Origin: Arenibacter latericius DSM 15913
GTDB taxonomy: Bacteria > Bacteroidota > Bacteroidia > Flavobacteriales > Flavobacteriaceae
Direction of reading: 5' to 3'
NCBI RefSeq assembly: GCF_000424985.1
Contig: NZ_AUKX01000050.1
Span: 1 to 38,195, forward strand
DNA length: 38,195 bases
Positions 17,450-25,995 of this stretch are shown here, one piece after another. Both the position numbers and the translations under genes were made by a program. The notes beneath the pieces were generated by a model that worked only from the letters and a program-made list of their open reading frames with translations, was not told the DNA's origin and did not search any database. How positions within the stretch are numbered: the first letter of the stretch is position 1; the number at the start of each line of letters is the position of its first letter.

Positions 17450-18493
17450 ATGAATATATTAGTTACCGGGGGAGCCGGTTTTATAGGCTCTCATGTGGTT
17501 AGAAGGTTGGTAAATACCTATCCAAATTATCATATTTTTAATTTGGATGCCTTAACCTATGCCGGAAATCTTGAGAATTTAACAGATGTGGAATCGGCCT
17601 CCAACTATACTTTTATTAAAGGTGATATAACGGATGTTGATTTTATTGATGCTCTTTTTGTAGAACATAAGTTCGATGGAGTAATCCATCTGGCAGCGGA
17701 ATCCCATGTAGACCGGTCCATAACAGACCCCATGGCCTTTGTAAAAACTAATGTGATGGGAACCGTGCATCTGTTAAACGCTTTTAAATCTGTTTGGCAG
17801 GACAATTACAAAGGAAAGCGTTTTTATCACGTGAGTACCGATGAAGTATATGGTTCCTTGGGAAAAACAGGATTGTTTACAGAAACGACTTCCTACGACC
17901 CTAATTCCCCCTATTCGGCCTCAAAAGCCAGTTCTGATCATTTTGTCAGAGCCTATGGTGAAACCTATGGAATGCCCTATGTAATCAGTAATTGTTCCAA
18001 CAATTACGGTCCCAATCATTTTCCTGAGAAATTAATTCCATTATTCATAAATAACATTATCCAAAATAAACCCTTGCCGGTCTACGGCGATGGAAATTAT
18101 ACCAGGGATTGGCTGTTTGTGGAAGATCATGCAAGGGCAATAGATCTAGTATTCCATGACGGAAATAATGGGGAAACCTACAACATTGGTGGTTTTAACG
18201 AGTGGACCAACCTAAACCTGGTAAAACTGCTTTGCCAACAAATGGATGAAAAGCTGGGGAGACCCACTGGGGAAAGCGAAAAATTGATTACCTACGTAAA
18301 AGACAGACCTGGACACGATTTGCGCTATGCAATAGATTCCACCAAAATTAATAAAGAGCTTGGATGGAAACCTTCCGTTACCTTTGAAGAAGGCTTAGCA
18401 AAAACCATCGATTGGTATTTGGAGAATGAGGAGTGGCTCTCCAGTGTTACTTCAGGAGCCTATCAAGCCTACTATAAGAAACAATACCAATAA
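17450..18493 (+). CDS. rfbB: dTDP-glucose 4,6-dehydratase
   Basis: Second step of dTDP-L-rhamnose synthesis: NAD-dependent conversion of dTDP-glucose to dTDP-4-keto-6-deoxyglucose. This extended SDR enzyme has the Rossmann motif GGAGFIGS at 7-14, the catalytic TDE at 130-132, and Tyr155/Lys159 in YSASK. HLAAESHVDRS is near 80-90 and NCSNNYGP marks the substrate loop. Length (347) is typical. It starts the compact rmlB-A-C-D set, 9 bases before rmlA. Confidence 0.97.
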   Translation: MNILVTGGAGFIGSHVVRRLVNTYPNYHIFNLDALTYAGNLENLTDVESASNYTFIKGDITDVDFIDALFVEHKFDGVIHLAAESHVDRSITDPMAFVKTNVMGTVHLLNAFKSVWQDNYKGKRFYHVSTDEVYGSLGKTGLFTETTSYDPNSPYSASKASSDHFVRAYGETYGMPYVISNCSNNYGPNHFPEKLIPLFINNIIQNKPLPVYGDGNYTRDWLFVEDHARAIDLVFHDGNNGETYNIGGFNEWTNLNLVKLLCQQMDEKLGRPTGESEKLITYVKDRPGHDLRYAIDSTKINKELGWKPSVTFEEGLAKTIDWYLENEEWLSSVTSGAYQAYYKKQYQ

Positions 18494-18502
18494 ATATTCA
18501 AA

Positions 18503-19366
18503 ATGAAAGGAATCATACTTGCAGGAGGCTCAGGAACTCGATTACACCCCATCACATTGGCGGTGAGCAAGCAGTTGATGCCCATTTATGACAAACCCAT
18601 GATTTACTACCCCCTATCTACCTTAATGTCAGCAGGAATTAGGGAGGTGCTTATTATTACCACTCCACACGACAAGATTCTTTTTCAAAATTTATTGGGG
18701 GACGGATCTCAATTGGGATGTGATTTTAAATATGCCATACAGGACCACCCAAACGGACTTGCAGAAGCTTTTATTATAGGAGAGGAATTTATTGGAAATG
18801 ATAAAGTAGCCCTAGTTTTAGGTGACAATATTTTCTACGGTTCTGGTTTAGCAAAATTATTACAGGCCAATAACGATCCGGATGGAGGAGTTATTTACGG
18901 GTATCATGTACAGGACCCTGAACGGTATGGGGTGGTAGAATTTAATGAGGAAGGGAAAGCGATTAGCATAGAAGAAAAACCAAAAACCCCAAAATCCAAC
19001 TACGCGGTTCCAGGCATCTATTTTTACGATAACGAAGTGGTGAGCATTGCAAAGAATATAAAGCCTAGCAAAAGGGGAGAACTCGAAATAACTGATATCA
19101 ACAAGGCCTATTTGGAAAGAGGTAAACTTCAGGTTAGTATTTTAGATCGCGGTACAGCTTGGTTAGATACGGGTACTTTCGCCTCATTAATGCAGGCAAG
19201 TCAGTTTGTAGAAGTCATAGAAGAGCGTCAAGGACTTAAAATAGGAGCCATAGAAGAGGTTGCCTATACCATGGGGTATATTACTAGAGAAGAACTAAAA
19301 AAGTTAGCACAGCCACTCTTAAAAAGCGGCTACGGAAAAAATCTGTTAGGCCTTATTAAAAACTAA
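18503..19366 (+). CDS. rfbA: Glucose-1-phosphate thymidylyltransferase
   Basis: First step of dTDP-rhamnose synthesis: glucose-1-phosphate plus dTTP gives dTDP-glucose and pyrophosphate. The nucleotide-binding motif GGSGTRLHP is at 8-16, followed by [17 protein letters not shown] and [10 protein letters not shown]. Length (287) is typical for RmlA. It lies between rmlB and rmlC, with an unusual 122-base gap before rmlC. Confidence 0.97.
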   Translation: MKGIILAGGSGTRLHPITLAVSKQLMPIYDKPMIYYPLSTLMSAGIREVLIITTPHDKILFQNLLGDGSQLGCDFKYAIQDHPNGLAEAFIIGEEFIGNDKVALVLGDNIFYGSGLAKLLQANNDPDGGVIYGYHVQDPERYGVVEFNEEGKAISIEEKPKTPKSNYAVPGIYFYDNEVVSIAKNIKPSKRGELEITDINKAYLERGKLQVSILDRGTAWLDTGTFASLMQASQFVEVIEERQGLKIGAIEEVAYTMGYITREELKKLAQPLLKSGYGKNLLGLIKN

Positions 19367-19488
19367 GTCGACTTTCGATTATTAAGCTATAAAGTTATTA
19401 GGAGGTTGAGTCATAACTTAATGTAATAACTACATAGCAGTATGCCTATATAAAAAAGAAACACAACAATTAGATAATAATATATACA

Positions 19489-20034
19489 TTGAAAATCACG
19501 GAAACTAACCTTAAAGGCTGCTTCGTATTAGAGCCACTTATCCACAGAGACAATAGAGGCTTATTTTTTGAATCTTACCATAAAAAGACATTCGAGAAAG
19601 CTACTGGCTATCCTGTAGATTTTGTTCAGGACAATATCTCGGTTTCAGCAAAGGGCGTCTTACGTGGACTCCACTTTCAAACTGGGGATCATGCCCAGGC
19701 CAAACTAGTGCAGGTATTAAAAGGTGAAGTTTTAGACGTTGTAGTTGACCTTAGAAAGGAGAGCACCACCTACGGACAACACTTTAAAGCAAAAATTTCT
19801 TCTGAAAACCGAAAAACAATTTTTGTACCTAAAGGTTTTGCACATGGTTTTGTTGCACTCACCGCAGACGTCATTTTCGCCTATAAATGCGATGCTTATT
19901 ACCACAAGTATTCAGAAGCAGGAATAAGATATAACGACCCTGATTTAGATATAGACTGGGGATTACCTGAAAACCAATTGGTATTATCTGAAAAAGATTT
20001 ACAACTCCCCTTATGGAAAGACCTAAAAATATAA
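19489..20034 (+). CDS. rfbC: dTDP-4-dehydrorhamnose 3,5-epimerase (TTG start)
   Basis: Third step of dTDP-rhamnose synthesis, a cupin-fold epimerase. Catalytic His62 is in RGLHFQ, and FVPKGFAHGF is at 112-121. Conserved aromatic residues near 137-141 and the ending PDLDIDWGLP (about 151-160) are typical. Length (181) is normal. The start codon is TTG at 19489: MKITETNLKGCF matches the usual N-terminus and no in-frame ATG is available nearby. The 122-base gap upstream holds no gene. Its 3' end overlaps rmlD by 22 bases. Confidence 0.95.
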   Translation: MKITETNLKGCFVLEPLIHRDNRGLFFESYHKKTFEKATGYPVDFVQDNISVSAKGVLRGLHFQTGDHAQAKLVQVLKGEVLDVVVDLRKESTTYGQHFKAKISSENRKTIFVPKGFAHGFVALTADVIFAYKCDAYYHKYSEAGIRYNDPDLDIDWGLPENQLVLSEKDLQLPLWKDLKI

Positions 20035-20807
20035 AACGGATCTTAGTAACTGGTGCCAACGGCCAATTAGGCTTAAGCATTAAGGATATCGCAATCGATT
20101 ATCCCGAAATGGAATTCATATTTGCCAATTCTTTAGATCTGGATATCACAGACCCAGAAATGGTCAACGATCTTTTCCAAACAGGTAGTTTTGATTATTG
20201 CATTAATTGCGCAGCCTACACCAATGTAGAACAGGCAGAGAAAACTCCAGAATTAGCTTATAAAGTAAATGCGGAGGGAGTTAAGAACCTATCCATGGCC
20301 TGTAAAGAAAATCAGGTAGTTCTAATTCATATATCCACAGATTATGTTTTTGATGGAGAGAAAGGATCTCCATATACCATTCACGACTCCACAAACCCTA
20401 TTAACCAGTACGGGAAATCTAAATTGGTAGGAGAACAATATATTCAGCAACTATGGCGCAACCATTTTATTGTTCGTACCTCTTGGTTATATCACAAGGT
20501 ACATGGTAAAAACTTTTATAAGACTATTTTGGAAAAGGCAAAAAAGGGAGATGAACTCCGCATTATTGATAAGGAAGTGGGTTGTCCTACCAATGCAGCA
20601 AATTTGGCTAAATTTATTTTAGACCTTATTGCAACTGAAAACCACGCCTACGGGCTATACCATTTCACCGGTGAACAAGCTATGAGTTGGTACGATTTTG
20701 CAATAAGCATCTTAGAGAAAAACAACCTTAAAGAGACCACAAATGTCATTAGAGACAACAGTTATCAAACTCTTGCTAAAAGGCCAAAGTATAGTGTGAT
20801 GTTGTAA
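20013..20807 (+). CDS. rfbD: dTDP-4-dehydrorhamnose reductase, shortened at the C-terminus
   Basis: Last step of dTDP-rhamnose synthesis, NAD(P)H-dependent. The Rossmann motif GANGQLG is at 14-20, STDYVFDG at 108-115, Tyr133/Lys137 in YGKSK, and RTSWLY and CPTNAA are in place. The protein stops at RPKYSVML (264 aa), whereas family members usually go on for 20-25 residues after RPxYSV (about 285 aa). I checked the other two forward frames after the stop and see no continuation of the usual tail. The loss coincides with the start of the AT-rich block, so recombination is a likely cause. The active site is complete, so the enzyme may still work. Confidence 0.92.
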   Translation: MERPKNIKRILVTGANGQLGLSIKDIAIDYPEMEFIFANSLDLDITDPEMVNDLFQTGSFDYCINCAAYTNVEQAEKTPELAYKVNAEGVKNLSMACKENQVVLIHISTDYVFDGEKGSPYTIHDSTNPINQYGKSKLVGEQYIQQLWRNHFIVRTSWLYHKVHGKNFYKTILEKAKKGDELRIIDKEVGCPTNAANLAKFILDLIATENHAYGLYHFTGEQAMSWYDFAISILEKNNLKETTNVIRDNSYQTLAKRPKYSVML

Positions 20808-20891
20808 TACCGCTTCTTTACTCCTTATAGTTTTACACTCAAAAAATACAGATTTCATACCTAAAGTCAAACGGAAAAGAGTTTATAATCG

Positions 20892-20899
20892 TAGTTTTG
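20892..20899 (+). promoter_or_regulatory. -7 box before the flippase gene
   Basis: TAGTTTTG matches TAnnTTTG and is identical to the box at 14681. It lies in the 204-base gap after rmlD and would give a leader of about 107 bases to the flippase gene. No clear -33 element is seen. Confidence 0.4.
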
Positions 20900-21011
20900 A
20901 CAATTTGGTTAAATAATCATTTTTGTTGATTCAAAGATTTGAAAGCTGAAGGGTAATATAAATGATTTTTTTATATACCAAGAGGTTTACTACTCTTATT
21001 CATAATTAGCT

Positions 21012-22211
21012 ATGACATACAATAAAATTAAACAAAAGGTTCTTAGCAATTTTTCTTTTCTAATCTTAGCATCAGGTGCTGCTAGTAATTTTTTGTTAAT
21101 CCTCTTTATTAAAAACACATACCAAATAAGTGACTTCAATTCTTACTCTCTATTTCTAACCTATATAGGCATCGTTTCCTCATTTGGATTAATAGGTTTA
21201 GACCAAGTTTTCTTAAGAGTTACTAAGGTAACCAACAACAAAATAATTGTAAATTCAGATGTTTGGCGCTCTCTACTTGTAAGTTCAATTTGCATACCAC
21301 TACTATTATCATTTTATTTCCATTCCAAAGGACAAAATATTTTATTATATCAGTTTATTATTAGTGGGATTGGGATAAATATAATTATTTTCTCTTATAA
21401 TCTTTTACGGTTAACTAAAGAGTTCAATTTGGCTCAAATTATCAAAAATGGTTTTCGAATAGTGCTTTTAATAGTTATTGCCATATTTACATTAATAAAT
21501 TTCCCAATTGGTATGGGAAAGTTACTAGACGTTTTAACATTATTAATTTTCGTTTCTGCGATATCTGCTCTTGTACATAGTTATTCCAAAATTGAAAGGT
21601 TAAAAGAAAGAACGATTAATTTTTTAAACTTTTTTCTTTCCTTCTCATTAAATCTTGCCATTCTCACCTTACTATCTTTTGGCGAAAGAATTTTCATCCT
21701 AGATAACATAGGGGACAACGAATTCGGAAAATACTTTTATTATTCCACCATATTTCTATTTCCGTTAACCCTCATTCAACAATATGTAGGATTTAAAGAA
21801 TTAGTTGGTTTTAAAGAAGGAGTTAGGAAGGACGTTGTAAATCGCAAAATTCAGAAAATAATTTATCTCGGATTCTTTATTATTCTCTTTATTTATATCC
21901 TTAGTATCATAGATAACGGTCGTTATCTTGATGTAGATTTTTCAAATGACATTTTGTTAATTTCTTTATTAACCATATTAGGGCTAATGAAACTAATATA
22001 TGGTTTATTCTCTGCTATTTTAGGGGCAATCGGTAACTCTAAGGATATATTTAGTATAAATATTATCACCATAACCTTAATAGGCCTAGCTCTAATAATT
22101 CTTTATCTTTCTAAAATCACTTTAGAAGCAGTGACAGCTAGTTTAATAGTAGTATTCTTTTTAAGATCATTATATATTTATATCAAATATGTCCTTAGCC
22201 CTAAATACTAA
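21012..22211 (+). CDS. Wzx-like oligosaccharide flippase (399 aa)
   Basis: A predicted inner-membrane flippase that moves undecaprenyl-linked repeat units to the periplasm. The protein is almost wholly hydrophobic, with around ten or more membrane segments. Its start is typical of MOP-superfamily Wzx proteins: a short basic N-terminus, FSFLILASGAASNFLLILFI, then loops such as FGLIGLDQVFLR and FGERIFILDNIGDNEFGKYFY. The last is the conserved region near the start of the second half. Codon use is markedly AT-rich compared with rmlB-D. The next gene overlaps it by 23 bases. Serotype-variable genes of this kind show little sequence conservation, so a symbol is not assigned. Confidence 0.8.
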   Translation: MTYNKIKQKVLSNFSFLILASGAASNFLLILFIKNTYQISDFNSYSLFLTYIGIVSSFGLIGLDQVFLRVTKVTNNKIIVNSDVWRSLLVSSICIPLLLSFYFHSKGQNILLYQFIISGIGINIIIFSYNLLRLTKEFNLAQIIKNGFRIVLLIVIAIFTLINFPIGMGKLLDVLTLLIFVSAISALVHSYSKIERLKERTINFLNFFLSFSLNLAILTLLSFGERIFILDNIGDNEFGKYFYYSTIFLFPLTLIQQYVGFKELVGFKEGVRKDVVNRKIQKIIYLGFFIILFIYILSIIDNGRYLDVDFSNDILLISLLTILGLMKLIYGLFSAILGAIGNSKDIFSINIITITLIGLALIILYLSKITLEAVTASLIVVFFLRSLYIYIKYVLSPKY

Positions 22212-23343
22212 TTTAAAGATAAATTTTAACGAATTTATATTATTACTATTGTCCCTGACCTATGCAGGAATCTCTAGTGATATATTCTATGGAGTGCGGC
22301 TAGTAGACTGCCTATTAATATTGTTTTTAATTGCAAAGCCTAATAAAAAAATAGATTGGGGAATTATATCAATTCTTATATTATGGTTCATATCTATTTT
22401 AGCTTCTACAACTGTAGGTATTATAAAACATAATCCATTTATATCTAGTGATTTTAGGTTTTTTGTAGTATTTGCATTAGCTGGGTACTTAGGGTATTCT
22501 ATTGGTAAAAATTCAAGTTTAAATGCAGATCGGCTCTTCTATCGATTAATGGTTTTAACGATAATCATATACTGCCTCATACCCTTTTTAGATTTCCTAA
22601 GGTTTTTCTATATCCCCGAAAGTTTTCAAAAAGATGAACATGTAAATACCGTATTTGGACCTAGCACAATTCTAATTAACTACTTGTTTATTTACCTAGT
22701 TTTAATTGATAAGAAAAGAAGGTTAACCTTTTATATTTCTTACTTAATATTTGGATTGATAATTTATAGTTTTAGAATTTCAAGGACTGACTTAGCGCTA
22801 ATAGTTATTTTTCTTATTTGGTCTCTCCTATACAGGTATGGAGATAGGATTAAACTTAAGCACATAGTAATTGTTTTTGTTGCTTGTATTATAGGAATAT
22901 TTAGTTTTTACATAATTGATAATGAGCGAATCCACGGAATTCTAAATCCAGGAAAAGATTCTTCTTTTATATATAGAATACTATCCAATAATTCCTTTAT
23001 AGAGCAATTTTGGGATAGTTCAATTGTAATTAATACTTTTGGGTATGGAATGGGGTCAACCATTACACTTCATGTAAGCGAATGGATTGGCCTAATTACC
23101 TTCACCATTTTGGATAATGGACCCCTTACCGTTCTAATGAAATCTGGCTTATTTGGACTACTAATTTTTGTAATTATCATATTATACCCTTTAAAAGGTT
23201 TTAATATAAAAAGAAAACTTATCCTTGTTTTTCCAATACTTTTATCAATGGCTTTATTTAGTCATATAATATATAATCTGTTATATATATTTAGCTTCTA
23301 TTTTGTTTGTTATCAATTAAAATCTTTAAATAAAAGCTGCTAA
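22189..23343 (+). CDS. Wzy-like polysaccharide polymerase (384 aa)
   Basis: A polytopic membrane protein with about ten hydrophobic segments and a periplasmic loop near residues 240-310 (NNSFIEQFWDSSIVINTFGYGMGSTITLHV, then LDNGPLTVLMKSGLFGLL). The loop followed by a DNGPLTVLMKSGLFG-type segment is typical of O-antigen polymerases, which join repeat units in the periplasm. It sits between the flippase and the first glycosyltransferase gene, overlapping the flippase gene by 23 bases. It is extremely AT-rich: the 60 bases 22321-22380 hold only 13 G or C. It lacks the His-Asn-Gln-Tyr ligase-type motif seen in the second such protein at 25988-27175. Confidence 0.72.
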   Translation: MSLALNTNLKINFNEFILLLLSLTYAGISSDIFYGVRLVDCLLILFLIAKPNKKIDWGIISILILWFISILASTTVGIIKHNPFISSDFRFFVVFALAGYLGYSIGKNSSLNADRLFYRLMVLTIIIYCLIPFLDFLRFFYIPESFQKDEHVNTVFGPSTILINYLFIYLVLIDKKRRLTFYISYLIFGLIIYSFRISRTDLALIVIFLIWSLLYRYGDRIKLKHIVIVFVACIIGIFSFYIIDNERIHGILNPGKDSSFIYRILSNNSFIEQFWDSSIVINTFGYGMGSTITLHVSEWIGLITFTILDNGPLTVLMKSGLFGLLIFVIIILYPLKGFNIKRKLILVFPILLSMALFSHIIYNLLYIFSFYFVCYQLKSLNKSC

Positions 23344-23357
23344 CAAAAGATAATAAA

Positions 23358-24473
23358 ATGAAAATATATTATTTAACACTAGAGGGAATATCATCAACAG
23401 TCTTTGAATCCCAGGTTCGCAGCCTAATTAAAAAGATAAATAAAAGTGGAAGAAAAATTGAACTAATTATTGGTCAAAAGATGTTTGCAAGAATATCTTT
23501 CAGAAAGTTTCTATCATTATTTTTTTCAAAACACATCAAGTTTATCTTCATTCATAAACAGGTTGACTATGATAAATTAGCTGATAAATTCATTAAACGC
23601 AATAAGGTTTCTTCCCCAATAATTTTACATTGCCGTAACATAGAGGCTGCTTATGTTGGCTTATTAATAAAACAGAAGCTATTGAAATCTAATACCTCCG
23701 TTAATCTTATTTATGATGTGCGGGGCTTTGTTGAAGGGGAGAAAGTATTCTTCAACGATAATAAAAGAGCTAAGGAATTTGAATTATTGAATGATCGTCT
23801 TTTTACTTCTGATATATATTTCAACTTTGTTTCAGAAGAATTATACACACTCTACAATAAAAAATACAGAATACCTTTAGAAAAGACCATTTTTTGTAAT
23901 AGTGCTTATGATGATACTATTTTCACGGTATCGAACACAGAACCAAACCAGCAAAATGAAAAAGTGAAAGTTCTTTTTGTTGGTGGAAACCAAAAATATC
24001 AAAAAATAGAAGAAATTATTTCAATCTTAAATGACAAGAAAGATGTTAGACTCACTGTAGTTACACCGAGAAAACTAACTTTTAGTAATCAATTTAAAAA
24101 TATTAAATACCTAACAAATCTAACTCAACAAGAAATTAATAACTTAGCCAATAATTATGATTATGGGGTCATCTATCGTAGTGACGAACTCTTTAACCAA
24201 GTAGCTACCCCTACAAAAGTTGCGGAATACTTAGGTAAAGGATTAAAAGTTATAGCTATTAATTCAGCTGGAGCTTATTCAAAAACATTATCAACTAATA
24301 ACCTATTAGGGGTCTTGCTGCCATCTGAAGCCGCATTAAAAAATTTAAAGCTAGAAAAGGTTTCACAAAAAGAAAAGCAAGAAATAAGTTTGTTTGCTAA
24401 AAAAAACTATTCACTTACCAGAAACGTAAGGGAGTATATAGAATTATATGAAAAAATTAGTCAAACGCTTTAG
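23358..24473 (+). CDS. Glycosyltransferase, GT4-like (371 aa)
   Basis: A predicted cytoplasmic glycosyltransferase of the GT-B fold. The N-terminal half has an acceptor-side Rossmann-like layout with LIYDVRGFVEGEK near the middle. The C-terminal half contains VKVLFVGGNQKYQKIEEI and YGVIYRSDELFNQVATPTKVAEYLGKGLKVIA. The last resembles the family's donor-binding loop, in which a P-T-K-xx-E-Y-L segment replaces the usual E-x7-E surroundings. Donor and acceptor sugars cannot be predicted. It lies in the AT-rich variable block, and its 3' end overlaps the acetyltransferase gene by 26 bases. Confidence 0.75.
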   Translation: MKIYYLTLEGISSTVFESQVRSLIKKINKSGRKIELIIGQKMFARISFRKFLSLFFSKHIKFIFIHKQVDYDKLADKFIKRNKVSSPIILHCRNIEAAYVGLLIKQKLLKSNTSVNLIYDVRGFVEGEKVFFNDNKRAKEFELLNDRLFTSDIYFNFVSEELYTLYNKKYRIPLEKTIFCNSAYDDTIFTVSNTEPNQQNEKVKVLFVGGNQKYQKIEEIISILNDKKDVRLTVVTPRKLTFSNQFKNIKYLTNLTQQEINNLANNYDYGVIYRSDELFNQVATPTKVAEYLGKGLKVIAINSAGAYSKTLSTNNLLGVLLPSEAALKNLKLEKVSQKEKQEISLFAKKNYSLTRNVREYIELYEKISQTL

Positions 24474-24969
24474 GTTAGACCTAAATCGATTAGAAGGAAG
24501 CCTTTTCTCTAAAATGCTGAATATTAGTTTTTGGATAATCTTAAATTATAGGATTTCTAATCTCTTCTATTATAATAACATGTTTGTCATATCAAAGATA
24601 TTTTGGATGATAAATCGTATCGTTTTTACAGTAGACATCGATCCTGGAGCTAAACTAGCAGGTGGATTAAAATTGGTCCATCCCATGTGCATTGTTGTGG
24701 GTCGAGAAGTAGTTAGCAAAGGAAAGCTAACTCTTTACCAATCTACAACGTTGGGAGGAAGCAATAATAAGGAAACTTTTCATGATGATATCCTTGTGAA
24801 ACAGCCCTATATTTATGATAACGTAATTATTTATACAGCTTCTGTAGTGATTGGCCCAATCATTATACAAGAAAATGCTATTATTTCTGCAAACTCTACA
24901 ATAACTAAAAATGTACCCAAAAATGCTACCATGTACGGTGTTAATAAATCCAAACTTCAGAACGCTTAG
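24448..24969 (+). CDS. Serine acetyltransferase-like hexapeptide-repeat O-acetyltransferase (173 aa)
   Basis: A left-handed beta-helix acyltransferase related to CysE. The N-terminus is a helical segment (about 1-60). Hexapeptide-type turns follow from about 61 (VDIDPGAKLAGGLKLVHP, IVVGREVVSKGKLTLYQSTTLGG, then IYDNVIIYTASVVIGPIIIQENAIISANSTITKNVP). HP at about 73-74 matches the CysE catalytic-His region, and the tail GVNKSKLQ is typical. In a polysaccharide locus such proteins usually O-acetylate a sugar of the repeat unit; a metabolic serine acetyltransferase is unlikely here. It overlaps the preceding gene by 26 bases and is followed 18 bases later by the next glycosyltransferase gene. Confidence 0.8.
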   Translation: MKKLVKRFRLDLNRLEGSLFSKMLNISFWIILNYRISNLFYYNNMFVISKIFWMINRIVFTVDIDPGAKLAGGLKLVHPMCIVVGREVVSKGKLTLYQSTTLGGSNNKETFHDDILVKQPYIYDNVIIYTASVVIGPIIIQENAIISANSTITKNVPKNATMYGVNKSKLQNA

Positions 24970-24987
24970 TTATTAATTTTTTACTTA

Positions 24988-25995
24988 ATGAAATTGATAA
25001 GTTTATATAGTAAATTCAGCAACGTAGGAGGTGCACAGAAAATGTGCTTAAACATCCATAAAGGCTTAAGCGAGCAGGGTATTTTCTCAGCTTCGTTCAT
25101 CTCTTCTCTAACAGCATATGAAGAAATTTCAACACCATACAAAAAATTGATTCCCAAAAATAGCTACCAAAAATTTAATATTATATCCTTTATCAAGAAT
25201 CATAAGGATGCTATTTTTATCTCTCACCATCGACAATTAACAACATTACTCGTTTTATTCTCTAAACTTTTAAACAAGGAATTAATCATATTCCATGTTG
25301 CTCATAATGAATTTAATAACCTAAAATATTTTACCCTTTTTCCAAAGAATATTATTGCAGTATCTGAAGGAGTCAAACGGAATCATATTGATTATTTTAA
25401 TTTAGACAAAATTGATGTTATTTATAATGGTATTAAAGCACCATCCAAAATTGTAAACATAGAAAAGAAAAGTTTAAACCCTATAAAAATCTTAATCCCA
25501 GGTAGAATCACTAAAGTAAAACAGCAACTAGAAATTGTTAAAGCACTAAAAAATAGAATGCCTAAAGAAATACAAATAATTTTTGCTGGGACCGGTGATT
25601 TATTTGGTGAATTAAAAGAATGTACAATAGGTGATTCGCACTTCCAAGTTTTAGGGCAGGTTTCAAACATGCAAGAATTATATCTAAGTGTTGATTATGT
25701 TATGCTTTTTTCTTTAAAGGAAGGCTTACCTCTATCTTTAATAGAAGCCTGCTCTTATGGTTTACCGATCCTCTGTAATGATGTTGGAGGCAATTTAGAA
25801 ATCTTAGAAAACGACTACAACGGATTCTTATTAAAAGATCTGAATTCGTTACCAAAAAAAATAATGCAGATAAAGTGCATCACTCCAACACAATATCGAA
25901 ATTTATCCATAAATAGTAGAAGAATTTTTGAGAATAAATTTAACTATGAAAATATGATCTTAAACTACAAAAAATACATTTTAGAAAATGTATAA
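24988..25995 (+). CDS. Glycosyltransferase family 4 protein (335 aa)
   Basis: A retaining GT-B glycosyltransferase. The glycine-rich acceptor-side loop is at 14-17 (GGAQ). The donor-side half begins at about 165 with KILIPGRITKVKQQ, has IIFAGTGDLFGEL near 198-209, and ends with the E-x7-E motif EGLPLSLIE at 245-253 followed by GLPILCNDVGG. These are standard GT4 features, with the donor nucleotide-sugar contacting the two Glu residues. The donor is unknown. The protein is cytoplasmic, probably membrane-peripheral. Its end overlaps the next gene by 8 bases, so expression is coupled. Confidence 0.85.
   Translation: MKLISLYSKFSNVGGAQKMCLNIHKGLSEQGIFSASFISSLTAYEEISTPYKKLIPKNSYQKFNIISFIKNHKDAIFISHHRQLTTLLVLFSKLLNKELIIFHVAHNEFNNLKYFTLFPKNIIAVSEGVKRNHIDYFNLDKIDVIYNGIKAPSKIVNIEKKSLNPIKILIPGRITKVKQQLEIVKALKNRMPKEIQIIFAGTGDLFGELKECTIGDSHFQVLGQVSNMQELYLSVDYVMLFSLKEGLPLSLIEACSYGLPILCNDVGGNLEILENDYNGFLLKDLNSLPKKIMQIKCITPTQYRNLSINSRRIFENKFNYENMILNYKKYILENV

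Noticed and set aside
24448-24969. Metabolic serine acetyltransferase (cysE)
   Set aside because: Shorter than typical CysE, AT-rich and embedded with overlaps between glycosyltransferase genes, so sugar O-acetylation is the better reading.
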